From positions 31,107 through 93,382 of the forward strand of contig DGXY01000105.1 of assembly GCA_002396885.1 (NCBI GenBank): a DNA stretch of 62,276 bases, read 5' to 3'. Under the pieces are notes generated by a model. That model was not told the DNA's origin. It did not search any database and was given only the letters and a program-made list of their open reading frames with translations. Of this stretch, positions 53,620 to 61,805 are shown piece after piece (the stretch's first letter is position 1; each line of letters begins with the position of its first letter). The DNA is from Akkermansiaceae bacterium UBA5020. GTDB lineage: Bacteria; Verrucomicrobiota; Verrucomicrobiia; Verrucomicrobiales; DEV007. The position numbers and the translations under genes were made by a program.

Positions 53620-55233
53620 GTGCCAGCTCCCGATTGGAAGACGCTTTTCGCCCTCGAGACCGACCGCTACCGGATCGGTCGGTCCATGTTTCTCCGCGGC
53701 CTTGGTGGAATCTACCTCATCGCGATCGTCTCGTGGTGGATTCAGGTCGGCCTGCTCGTGGGGGAAAACGGTCTGCAACCAGCCTCGCGCCTCCTTGAAT
53801 TCGTCGGGAAAAACTTCGCGGCGGAGGGCCGCCCGGGCTTCTGGGCGCTGCCCAACCTCTTCTGGATCACGGGCGCGTCCGATTTCGCCCTGAACACGGC
53901 CTGTTTCGCCGGATGCGGGCTCGCGCTCCTCGTGATCGTGGGCCGATTCGTCGGACCGGCTCTCGCCGGTCTCTGGGTGATCTACCTGTCGCTCGTGAAC
54001 ACAGGCGGTGTTTTCATGAGTTTCCAGTGGGACATCCTCCTCCTCGAGACGGGATTTCTCGCGCTTTTCCTTTGCCGCTGGGAGGCAAAAACGACCTGGA
54101 CCGATCCGCCTCCGCTGACACCGGTGAACCGCGTCGCCCTCGTCTTCGCGTGGTTTCTCATCGCGAAGCTGATGTTTTTCTCAGGTTGGGTGAAGCTCGC
54201 GTGGTCCTCCGAGGCCACGCCAGAGTGGTGGACCGAGGGCTCGGCGATGACCTTCCACTACATGACCCAACCGCTCCCGACCTGGACGGCTTGGTGGATG
54301 CATCAACTGCCGGCTTGGTTTCACAAGGCTTCGCTGGTGCCGATGTATCTCGTCGAAATGGTCCTGCCTTTCGCGGTGATCTTCGGTCGATGGGGGCGGC
54401 TCGTCGCGGCGTTCGGATTCAGCGGGCTGATGATGCTCGTGCTGCTGACGGGGAATTTCACCTACTTCAACTGGCTCACGATCGTGCTCTGTTTGCCGCT
54501 CGTGCAGGATCGTCTCTGGCCGGCCTGGCTGAGGTCGGGTTTGTCATTCGTTCCGGTCGGGCTCACCGCCCCGATGGCGCGACGTCCGCTGCTCCTGCGC
54601 TTCGCTCTGGCGGGGCCGGCCCTGTTGGGGCTCGCCCTGGTGAATCTCCACATCCTCGTGCGCGATCTCCACCAAGCCCCGAAGCCCTTCCTGAAGGCGG
54701 ATCTCTCTCCGGGATGGCTCGACTCATTTGCGGCGGTGGTGTCGCCCTTTTATCCCGCCTCGGGATACGGCCTCTTCCGCACGATGACGACCGAGCGTCC
54801 CGAGATCCTTCTCGAAGGCAGCGCCGATGGGACCAACTGGTTGGCCTACGATTTCGCTTGGAAAGTCGACAAGATCTCCGACCGCCCCCGCTTCGTCGCC
54901 CCGCATCAGCCGCGGTTGGCGTGGCAATTCTGGTTCGCCGCTCTCGAAGGGCGCTTTGATTACCGCAGCAGCAATGCGGGCTGGTTCGAGACGCTCGTCC
55001 TGAAATTGCTCGAGGGTGACCGCGGGGTGAAGCGGTTTTTGAAATACGATCCGTTTCCCGACGCACCGCCCCGGCTCGTCCGCGCCCGGTTGATGCGCTA
55101 CGAATTCACCACGCCGGACGAGCGCCGGGCCACGGGCGACTGGTGGAAGCGTGTCGTCATCGGTGAATACCTGCCCGAAGTGAGCCGGCCCGCCGCTCCC
55201 ACGGCGAATCCAGATGGGGGAGCGCCGCCTTGA
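53620..55233 (+). CDS. Lipase maturation factor family membrane protein
   Basis: This is a 537-residue protein with about ten hydrophobic segments in the first 370 residues, then a soluble domain. The segments FMSFQWDILLLETGFLALF, KLMFFSGWVKL and YDFAWKVDKISDRPRFVAPH are typical of the LMF1 family, also the ending WWKRVVIGEYLPE. In animals LMF1 matures lipases in the ER; the bacterial role is unknown. The GTG at 53620 was chosen because the PDWKTLFALETDRYRIGR opening fits the family. It is the first gene of a plus-strand group. Confidence 0.87.
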   Translation: MPAPDWKTLFALETDRYRIGRSMFLRGLGGIYLIAIVSWWIQVGLLVGENGLQPASRLLEFVGKNFAAEGRPGFWALPNLFWITGASDFALNTACFAGCGLALLVIVGRFVGPALAGLWVIYLSLVNTGGVFMSFQWDILLLETGFLALFLCRWEAKTTWTDPPPLTPVNRVALVFAWFLIAKLMFFSGWVKLAWSSEATPEWWTEGSAMTFHYMTQPLPTWTAWWMHQLPAWFHKASLVPMYLVEMVLPFAVIFGRWGRLVAAFGFSGLMMLVLLTGNFTYFNWLTIVLCLPLVQDRLWPAWLRSGLSFVPVGLTAPMARRPLLLRFALAGPALLGLALVNLHILVRDLHQAPKPFLKADLSPGWLDSFAAVVSPFYPASGYGLFRTMTTERPEILLEGSADGTNWLAYDFAWKVDKISDRPRFVAPHQPRLAWQFWFAALEGRFDYRSSNAGWFETLVLKLLEGDRGVKRFLKYDPFPDAPPRLVRARLMRYEFTTPDERRATGDWWKRVVIGEYLPEVSRPAAPTANPDGGAPP

Positions 55234-55311
55234 ATTTTCACCCGTTACCTTCCGGATCATCTGGACCGGATCGAGTCCGTGGATACATTCACCGGTGGTG
55301 CTGTCACGAAC

Positions 55312-55794
55312 ATGAAATCCTTCTGGGTCGACCTTCTCGTCAAGGCCACCCTCCCGCTCGGGACCCGATGGGTCCGCAAGCAGGAGGCCGCGATCTTGCG
55401 CGAAGGCCGCCCCCTCCGTGAATGGGAGCGGCTCTGGGCCCGGAATGTCGGGGTGCGGCGCCCCGAGGAGGTGCGCATCCTCCCAGTCCCGCGCGTGCCC
55501 ACGCCGGGCCAGACTTTCACCGTGATCCTCAACCGCGTTTTCGGCCTCCTTTCCGAGGGGCCGACCGGCATGGCGGTGAACTACGGCATCTACCTCGAAG
55601 CCTCGCAGGCGACGAATCCCTCGCTCCTCGTCCACGAACTCACCCACGTGGCCCAGTTTGAGCGGCTCGGCGGGGTTGAGGCATTCCTCCGCGAATATCT
55701 CACTCAGTGCGTCCGCGACGGCTACTGGGATTCCGATTTCGAGCAGGAGGCCCGCGAGGCCGCCGCACCCTTTTCCCGCCCGCCGGGAGGCTGA
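55312..55794 (+). CDS. Small HExxH putative zinc metalloprotein
   Basis: This is a 160-residue protein with the metal motif LLVHELTHVAQ (HELTH at 108-112). A later acidic residue in FEQEAREAAAP could be the third ligand. The hydrophobic N-terminus (FWVDLLVKATLPLG) is too weak for a clear leader. It resembles small bacterial proteins with the DUF4157-like HExxH core. Whether it is a peptidase is unknown. The start at 55312 is an ATG; a GTG at 55279 would add eleven residues. It follows the LMF gene by 78 bases and precedes the secreted propeller gene by six. Confidence 0.72.
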   Translation: MKSFWVDLLVKATLPLGTRWVRKQEAAILREGRPLREWERLWARNVGVRRPEEVRILPVPRVPTPGQTFTVILNRVFGLLSEGPTGMAVNYGIYLEASQATNPSLLVHELTHVAQFERLGGVEAFLREYLTQCVRDGYWDSDFEQEAREAAAPFSRPPGG

Positions 55795-55800
55795 AAAACG

Positions 55801-57804
55801 ATGAAACCGAGTGTTTCTTTACCCCTTCTTGTCGTCGTCCTGTCTGCCGCGGGAGCGGTTGCCCAAGAGGGACGCCCCCGTTTGATCCCTCCCGATCCTG
55901 ACAAACTCCTCCTTCTCGATCGCCGCGTCGTCGCCTCGGTCGAGCAGGCCCGTCTCGTCCACGGCAAGGTCGTGAAGGAGCCGGCCAATCCGCTTTTTCA
56001 AGCCGACAAGCCTTGGGAAAACTCGATGAACAACCTCTATCCCAATCTGTTCTGGGACGAGGAGGAGGGGATCTTCAAACTCTGGTACAAATGCGTCCTC
56101 GCCGACGCCGACGCCATCGCAAAGATGGATGGCCCCACCACCGTGCACGACGTCGGTTGGTATCTGCTCTATGCGACCTCACGCGATGGCTTGAAGTGGG
56201 ACAAGCCGGAGCTCGGTCTCTTCGCCCACGACGGCGAACGCCGGACCAACATCGTCGCCCGCGACACGCCGAACGTGGGAGTTTTCAAAGACACTGAAGA
56301 TCCCGATGCGGCTCGGCGTTACAAGATGGTCTACGACACCGGACTCGGTCAGTTGAAGGCGAGGTTTTCGCGCGACGGGATCCACTGGGGCGAACCGGTC
56401 GCGATGCAGGGGTTCGGACCGCGCAACGGCGACACCCACAACAACGCCTTCTGGGATGAGCGGAGCGGGAAATACCTCTGGTTCACCAAACTCTACCTCG
56501 GCGAGCGGCTCGTCGCCCGGGCCGAGAGCACCGACTTCCTGAACTGGAAAAACAACGGACTCGTCCTGAGATCCTCCCTCGAGGAAGGCCGTTCAAGGCA
56601 GACTTATTGCCTGCCTGTCTTCCGCTATGGTTCGATCTACCTCGGCTATGCCATGCTCTACGATCTTGGCAAGGGACGCACCGTCGATTGCGAGCTGGCC
56701 TGGAGTCCCGATGGGCTCCATTGGGAGCGCGTCCTGCCCGGTGTGCCGCTCATTCCGCGCGGACCGAAGGGCAGCTACGACAGCGAATGCATCTATGCCA
56801 TGGCCGGTCCTCCCGTCGCCCGGAACGGGGATCTGCTGATCTTTTACGGGGGCGACGACTTTCCCCACACCGGCTGGAAACGCCACTGCCTGCCTTGCCT
56901 TGCGCGCTTGCCGCTCGATCATTTCGCCGGCTACGAACCCGTCGAGCCTAACGAACCTGCCAAAATCGTGACCCGTCCGCTCCGTCTTTCCGGAGAAAGC
57001 TTGCGCCTTTCCGCCGCGGCGGAGGGCGGATCGGTGAAGGTGCTCGCGCTCGATGAAGCGGGCGCGGTCGTGGCGGAGTCAGCTCCGCTCGCGGGCGACC
57101 TGCACGAGGCGGCGGTAGTCTGGAACGACGGCGGTGGGCGATTGAAAGCCGGCTCCGAATGGCGTTTCCGGATCGAGTTGGAGCGCGCCACCCTCTTCGC
57201 CCTCGACGGGGTTGCCCTCGTCGACGAGACCCTCCCAGAGCAGCCTTCGTCACTGCGCGAGGAAGTCTGGGAGCCGCGTCCCGTGAAAGAGCAACGGATC
57301 GATTTCACCACCGATGCCGCGGGTTGGAAAGGCGTGGATGAGATCGTCCACCTGGCCGAGGGCGGTGCCTCGGGTGGGTTTGTCAGGTTCTCGCGCGCCG
57401 GTCGCAATCTCCCCATCGCCCTCTCCGGAGCGACGCCGGAGACTTCTCCCCTTGCCGGCGCCTGGCCGGAAAAGTTCGGTGGTCGCGGAGCCGAGATCTC
57501 GGTGAAGGTGCGCGCACCCCGTGAGGGCGGCCGCGCCCAGATCGAGGTCTTCGCCCACGATGTCGCCCAATGGACCCGCGAGACCACCGTGAATTTCGGC
57601 ACCGATTGGCGCGAGGCGAAAGCGACGCTGCGCTACGGCTGGACCGATGCCGAAGCGACCGCAGCGGGATGGCGTCGCTCGCCGGTGGGATTCTCTTGGG
57701 AAGAAACGATGCGCCACGTCGGCAAGATCGTCGTCGTGCCGAGCGCGGCGGGACCGCTCGAAACCTTCGATATGGATGAGGTCGTGGTGCGCGGGGTGGA
57801 GTGA
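55801..57804 (+). CDS. Secreted five-bladed-propeller (GH32/GH43-like) protein
   Basis: This is a 667-residue exported protein; the leader is LLVVVLSAAGAVAQEG. The N-terminal 390 residues have repeated motifs of a GH32/GH43-type propeller: NLFWDEEEGIFKLWYKC, LLYATSRDGLKWDKP, ARFSRDGIHWGE, ELAWSPDGLHWERV and LLIFYGGDD. From about 400 on a beta-sandwich domain follows (RPLRLSGESLRLSAAAEGGSV), then a third beta domain. Glycosidase activity is likely but the catalytic acids cannot be placed. It is separate from the region 1 cluster and lacks its leader core. Confidence 0.8.
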   Translation: MKPSVSLPLLVVVLSAAGAVAQEGRPRLIPPDPDKLLLLDRRVVASVEQARLVHGKVVKEPANPLFQADKPWENSMNNLYPNLFWDEEEGIFKLWYKCVLADADAIAKMDGPTTVHDVGWYLLYATSRDGLKWDKPELGLFAHDGERRTNIVARDTPNVGVFKDTEDPDAARRYKMVYDTGLGQLKARFSRDGIHWGEPVAMQGFGPRNGDTHNNAFWDERSGKYLWFTKLYLGERLVARAESTDFLNWKNNGLVLRSSLEEGRSRQTYCLPVFRYGSIYLGYAMLYDLGKGRTVDCELAWSPDGLHWERVLPGVPLIPRGPKGSYDSECIYAMAGPPVARNGDLLIFYGGDDFPHTGWKRHCLPCLARLPLDHFAGYEPVEPNEPAKIVTRPLRLSGESLRLSAAAEGGSVKVLALDEAGAVVAESAPLAGDLHEAAVVWNDGGGRLKAGSEWRFRIELERATLFALDGVALVDETLPEQPSSLREEVWEPRPVKEQRIDFTTDAAGWKGVDEIVHLAEGGASGGFVRFSRAGRNLPIALSGATPETSPLAGAWPEKFGGRGAEISVKVRAPREGGRAQIEVFAHDVAQWTRETTVNFGTDWREAKATLRYGWTDAEATAAGWRRSPVGFSWEETMRHVGKIVVVPSAAGPLETFDMDEVVVRGVE

Positions 57805-57813
57805 GCGTGGCCG

Positions 57814-58674
57814 TCAAAAAGCCCGCCTCTGCAGCCACGGCACCGCCAGCACGGAGGCGATGATGATCGCGGCTCCCGCGTAGAAGCCGGGGGTCATCTG
57901 CTCCTTCACTCCGAAGATCAGCGTGGCGAGGGCCATTCCATAGAGCGGCTCGAGATTGTAGACGACGTTGACGGTGAAGACCGACATCCGCTTCATCACG
58001 TAGACGAAGGCCGCGTAGGGCAGCACGGTGCAGCCGATCGCAAAGAGGACGATCCAACCGAGGTCGCGCGCTCCGGGCATTTCGGGCAAGGCGGTGCCGC
58101 TGACGAAAGGCAGCAAGACCCAGGCCGCGACGCAGGCTCCGCCGAGTTGCCAGGCGCAGAGCGTCGCGAAGTGATAACGCGCCACGACCTGTTTGTTGAA
58201 GATCGCATAGACCGAAGCAATGAGGGCCGAGACGATGCCGATGGTGAAGCCGAACCAATGTTTTAACTCGACCGCGTAGATCATCCAGACGGCGGCAATG
58301 ATGACCATTCCCAGAATCACTTCGACGCGGCTCCAGCGGCGCGTTCCGTTCACGAAGGGCTCCATCAGGGTGCACCAGATCAACATCGTAGGCATTGCCG
58401 CGAGCGAGACCGAGGCGGTGGCGAGGCGGGCCGAGAGGAAGAAGAGCACCCAGTGCAGTCCGAGGATTGCCCCGAGTCCGAAGAGGATCCCGGCGTCGCG
58501 TTTCGCGAGCCGCAGCGGGGCGCGCATCGCGAGGGCGATGGCGACGAATCCCAATGTGGCGAGGCCGGTGCGCCACACCACCATGTCGAGCGAGGGCAGG
58601 GAGATGAGCTTACCGAGGATCGCGGTGAAAGCCCACGCGAGAATGACGAGGTGGAGAACGAGGAGCGGAGGCAC
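57814..58674 (-). CDS. EamA/DMT-superfamily transporter
   Basis: This is a 286-residue inner-membrane protein with ten hydrophobic segments in two EamA repeats (first repeat opening HLVILAWAFTAILGKLIS; second GIVSALIASVYAIFNKQVV). The typical VYNLEPLYGMALATLIFGVKE closes the second repeat. The family exports amino acids, nucleosides or other small metabolites; the substrate is unknown. The start is GTG at 58674. It is convergent with the propeller gene (nine bases). Confidence 0.88.
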   Translation of the reverse strand: MPPLLVLHLVILAWAFTAILGKLISLPSLDMVVWRTGLATLGFVAIALAMRAPLRLAKRDAGILFGLGAILGLHWVLFFLSARLATASVSLAAMPTMLIWCTLMEPFVNGTRRWSRVEVILGMVIIAAVWMIYAVELKHWFGFTIGIVSALIASVYAIFNKQVVARYHFATLCAWQLGGACVAAWVLLPFVSGTALPEMPGARDLGWIVLFAIGCTVLPYAAFVYVMKRMSVFTVNVVYNLEPLYGMALATLIFGVKEQMTPGFYAGAAIIIASVLAVPWLQRRAF

Positions 58675-58749
58675 GGGTGCAGGAGGAGGTGGCCTGGGTG
58701 GAAACGAAAATTGGAGATACTGGCCTTCAACCTGGTGAAGAAGACGCGG

Positions 58750-58827
58750 CCTGCCATCGAGCGAAGAAGGGGCGGCCTACCATCGAGCGAAGATAAGGCA
58801 GCCTACAATCGAGCGAAGATAAGGCGG
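58750..58827. repeat. Three tandem 26-base repeats
   Basis: Units at 58750-58775, 58776-58801 and 58802-58827 share the core ATCGAGCGAAGA; units 2 and 3 differ at only two or three positions. The array runs without a break into the left arm of repeat family B copy 2, and each unit begins with the same CCT(A/G)C word as that arm. One degenerate unit precedes family B copy 1. There are no spacers, so this is not CRISPR. It occupies part of the 385-base gap between EamA and flotillin. Confidence 0.82.
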
Positions 58828-58981
58828 CCTACGGAATACACGGAAAACACGGAATTACAAGAGACCGAGATAGATGCCGCAGGCATCACAAAACGGGGAA
58901 GAAACGGAATCCAAGAAATTGAGTTAAAAAAGGAAAGCCAACTATTGATTCTTTTCCGTGTTTTCTGCGTGTTCCGTAGGC
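58827..58981. repeat. Intergenic inverted repeat, family B copy 2
   Basis: Arms at 58827-58854 and 58954-58981 match at 25 of 28 bases in inverted orientation. The arm contains ACGGAA spaced at nine-base intervals (GGAATACACGGAAAACACGG). About 100 bases of A-rich sequence lie between the arms, with no convincing gene. The same arms occur at 46022-46102. The rest of the gap contains only the tandem repeats and a short hairpin. Confidence 0.82.
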
Positions 58982-59015
58982 TGCCCCCCGCCTTCTTTCC
59001 AGGCTGGTCACTCAA

Positions 59016-59035
59016 CGCCGGCAGGGATGCCGGCG
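59016..59035 (-). terminator. Perfect hairpin downstream of flotillin
   Basis: CGCCGGCA and TGCCGGCG pair perfectly around GGGA, 24 bases beyond the flotillin stop. It could end the NfeD-flotillin transcript. There is no T-run, so intrinsic termination is uncertain; it may also be part of a dispersed repeat. Confidence 0.35.
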
Positions 59036-59059
59036 CTCCCGGTTCGCTCAGCACGAGGG

Positions 59060-60511
59060 TCAGATGGAGGAGTCGTGGCCTGGTGAACGAGGTGCTTTGG
59101 ATTCGCGGTCGTTCAACTTGCCGAGGTATTCGGGCAGTTCGACGCCGACATTTTTCGCGAGTTCATGGAGCGGCGGCACCGAGCCGGCGAGCCCCGAGAG
59201 GAAGCTTGCGGTGCTGCTCTTGCCGTCGGCGCCGACACCGCTGTCCCACACTGTAATCTTGTCGATCTGGAGATTGGAAATGGCCTGCACCTGCTCGCGC
59301 ACGAGTTGAGGGAGGAGTTCCGTGACGAGCATCTGCTGAGCGCCCGAGGGGCCCTCGCAGGTGGCGATGAGTTCCTTGAAGCCCTTGGCTTTCCCGGCGA
59401 GGATGGCTTGGGCACCGTCCGCCTCGGCGAGGAGTTTCGCTTTCATCCCGTCGGCCTCGGCGAACTGCACCAGCTTGATCCCGTCGGCTTCGGCCTGCTT
59501 CTCGGTGCGGACCGCGTCGGACGTCCCCTGTTGGATGCGGCGGAGACGTTCGGCCTCGGCATCGGCCTCGACGATCTGGCGTTCCTTCGCGATTTCGGCG
59601 GGCACGACGATGTTCGCAAACTGGGTCGAGCGCTCGCGTTCGGCACGCTGTTGCTCGGCGCGTTGTTCGGCGACGTAGGCCTCCTCGAGCACCTTGGCCT
59701 GGGCGACCTTTTCCGCGGCGGTGGCGAGGCGCTCGGCTTCGGCCTGGGCGCTGCGGCGCTGGGCGTTCGAATTCGCGATGTCGACCTCGGCGGTGTTTTC
59801 ACCCTTGGTCGCTTCGGCGTTTGCGTTGGAAACGGCGATCCGTTTGTCGCGCTTGGCCACGGCCGCGCCGATTTCACCGTCACGGTCGGCTTGGGCGACC
59901 TTCACCTTCGCTTCGGCGATGGCCTTCGAGGCGGCTTCTTGTCCAAGGGCGTCGATGTAGCCCGAGGCGTCGGTGATGTCCTGCACGTTCACGTTGATGA
60001 GTCGCAGGCCGACCTTCTTCAGCTCGACCTCGACTCCGGTGGAAATGTTCGCGATGAGCTTGTCGCGGTCGGCATTGATCTCCTCGATGTCCATCGTCGC
60101 GATGACGACGCGCATCTGGCCGAAGATGATGTCTTTCGCGAGTTCGGTGACGTGTTGCATCGTGAGGCCGAGGAGCCGCTCGGCGGCGTTCTCCATTACC
60201 CCGGGTTCCGTGGCGATCCCCACGGTGAAGGTCGAGGGCGTGTTGACGCGGATGTTTTGCTTGGAAAGGGCGCCTTCGAGTTTGATGTCGATCGGCAGGG
60301 GCGTCAGGTTGAGGTATTGGTAATCTTGGATGATCGGCCAGATGAAGGCCGCGCCACCGTGATAACACTGCGCCGACTTGCCTGTGCCGACCTTCCCGTA
60401 GACGACGAGGATGCGGTCGGAGGGACACTTCTTGTATCGTGTGGCGAGAGCGACGAGCACGAGAAAGAGGATCGCGACAATCGCACCGATGAGGATGAGG
60501 TATTCGAACAT
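59060..60511 (-). CDS. Flotillin-like SPFH protein
   Basis: This is a 483-residue flotillin-type protein. An N-terminal membrane segment (LILIGAIVAILFLVLVALAT) precedes the SPFH domain (about 30-200; NIRVNTPSTFTVGIATEPGV). A long Ala/Glu-rich coiled coil follows (ATAAEKVAQAKVLEEAYVAE), then a conserved tail LLPQLVREQVQAISNLQIDK. These proteins scaffold membrane microdomains. A NfeD-like gene lies 21 bases upstream on the same strand, the standard bacterial pairing. Confidence 0.93.
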   Translation of the reverse strand: MFEYLILIGAIVAILFLVLVALATRYKKCPSDRILVVYGKVGTGKSAQCYHGGAAFIWPIIQDYQYLNLTPLPIDIKLEGALSKQNIRVNTPSTFTVGIATEPGVMENAAERLLGLTMQHVTELAKDIIFGQMRVVIATMDIEEINADRDKLIANISTGVEVELKKVGLRLINVNVQDITDASGYIDALGQEAASKAIAEAKVKVAQADRDGEIGAAVAKRDKRIAVSNANAEATKGENTAEVDIANSNAQRRSAQAEAERLATAAEKVAQAKVLEEAYVAEQRAEQQRAERERSTQFANIVVPAEIAKERQIVEADAEAERLRRIQQGTSDAVRTEKQAEADGIKLVQFAEADGMKAKLLAEADGAQAILAGKAKGFKELIATCEGPSGAQQMLVTELLPQLVREQVQAISNLQIDKITVWDSGVGADGKSSTASFLSGLAGSVPPLHELAKNVGVELPEYLGKLNDRESKAPRSPGHDSSI

Positions 60512-60532
60512 GGCGGGGCAGGTGGTTGGATT

Positions 60533-61108
60533 TCAGGAAAGGAGTGGTTCGACGACGAGGGTGGAACGGCCGATCATTTCGACGACCTTGACTTTGGTTC
60601 CCGGGGCAATGGCGGTCACGCCCTTGTGGAGGGCTTCGGCGACGGAAAGGCGGCCTTGGATCATCACCTCGACCTGGCCGCCCGCTTTCCCCTCCGCGGG
60701 AATGGTGACGTAAACGGTGGCGACCTCGCCGACAGCGTTCTGGTAGTTGAGCGTGCCGCTGCTTTGCAAGCGCATCATCGAGCGCATCAGGAGAAAGATC
60801 GCGACCATGAGGATCGTGCCGACGAGCAGACCGAGGCCAATGGCGAGGGCGAGCGAGTGGCCGCCTTTGAGCACGATCACTCCCGTCCAGCCGAAGCCGA
60901 GGAAGAAAGCGGTGATCCCGCGAAAAGAAAAGATCCCGAGACCGGAGCCGTGGTCTCCGACCCCGCCGGCATCTCCGAGATCCGTGGCATCGTCGAAACC
61001 TCCGAAGAAGAGAAGGACGAATTGCAGCACGAGGGCGAGGAGGGCGAGGATGCCGATCCCGTAGAAGATCTGTAATTCTAGGTTCAGCGCCTGCCACCAG
61101 AGTTCCAT
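60533..61108 (-). CDS. NfeD-like membrane protein, flotillin partner
   Basis: This is a 191-residue protein with about four hydrophobic segments (first YGIGILALLALVLQFVLLFF) and a C-terminal beta-barrel (OB-fold) domain (GEVATVYVTIPAEGKAGG, TKVKVVEMIGRSTLVVEP). Such NfeD-like proteins sit with flotillins and are thought to organise them; this short form lacks the serine protease domain of long NfeD proteins. The start at 61108 (MELWWQALN) places the first membrane segment normally. The promoter region is shared with the divergent small gene at 61211. Confidence 0.87.
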   Translation of the reverse strand: MELWWQALNLELQIFYGIGILALLALVLQFVLLFFGGFDDATDLGDAGGVGDHGSGLGIFSFRGITAFFLGFGWTGVIVLKGGHSLALAIGLGLLVGTILMVAIFLLMRSMMRLQSSGTLNYQNAVGEVATVYVTIPAEGKAGGQVEVMIQGRLSVAEALHKGVTAIAPGTKVKVVEMIGRSTLVVEPLLS

Positions 61109-61210
61109 CGTGGGTCGATCGTTGCGCAAAGGACCTTGCTTGGCAAGGTGAACCGTCTTTCTTTTTTGGGGCGTTTTTTGTAATGGCCCCGGTTCTGCGG
61201 AGGCGCTTCA

Positions 61211-61636
61211 ATGCTCGCAGGCGCCGTTTTGTCGCCCAAATCCCCAACGGTCGTGAAAGCCCCCGACGACATCGACTGGGTCCGCCACGTGAACGGACGA
61301 TGGATCGTGCGCGAGTCACTGCGCGGGGATGCCCTCGCGTGGATCGATCACCTGTCCATCGTAGATCCCGCGAGGCTGCACGAAGTCTGTCGGCGCGCGC
61401 GTCTCCTCATCAACTCCCAATCAGGCGAAGATCCCAAACCCTGGTTCTACGGCGGACTTTTCAGTCTCGCCACAAGAGAAGAAGCAGCGCGTTTTCTCAA
61501 AGGGCACGACTTCACGATCGCCTGCATTCCCCGGCTCGCCGATGACGGGCTCGGGGCGCTCAAGGTCGATGAAGTGCGTCCGGACACCGCGGAAAAGATC
61601 CGCCGGGTGCGGGCGGCGCTGGAGGCGATGGAGTGA
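61211..61636 (+). CDS. Conserved-looking hypothetical protein
   Basis: This is a 141-residue protein that was not recognised. It has no leader or membrane segment and is probably cytoplasmic and globular; a stretch IDWVRHVNGRWIVRESLRGD and the helix RPDTAEKIRRVRAALEAME at the C-terminus stand out. The start is uncertain: other in-frame starts exist within the first 40 codons. Reading-frame usage and absence of a better frame on either strand support it as real. It is followed by a 169-base gap with no gene seen. Confidence 0.6.
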   Translation: MLAGAVLSPKSPTVVKAPDDIDWVRHVNGRWIVRESLRGDALAWIDHLSIVDPARLHEVCRRARLLINSQSGEDPKPWFYGGLFSLATREEAARFLKGHDFTIACIPRLADDGLGALKVDEVRPDTAEKIRRVRAALEAME

Positions 61637-61805
61637 GGGGTCGTTTCGATCCTTTTCCCCGGTGTTTCGGGGAACGCGGGACTTCAGGGGATCGCTTGGT
61701 GTCTCAAACCTTCCCCTTTCGTTTTTCCAAAAAAGGCGTAACCTCCCGGCCCACCCGACCGTTTCTCCTGCTGTGACGGGTGTTCATTCCACCTGTCTCT
61801 TGCCG

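Noticed and set aside
58750..58827. Possible CRISPR array
   Set aside because: The repeats are adjacent without spacers, only three units, and no cas gene is present.
59165..61075. 636-codon plus-strand frame
   Set aside because: It is antisense to the flotillin and NfeD-like genes.
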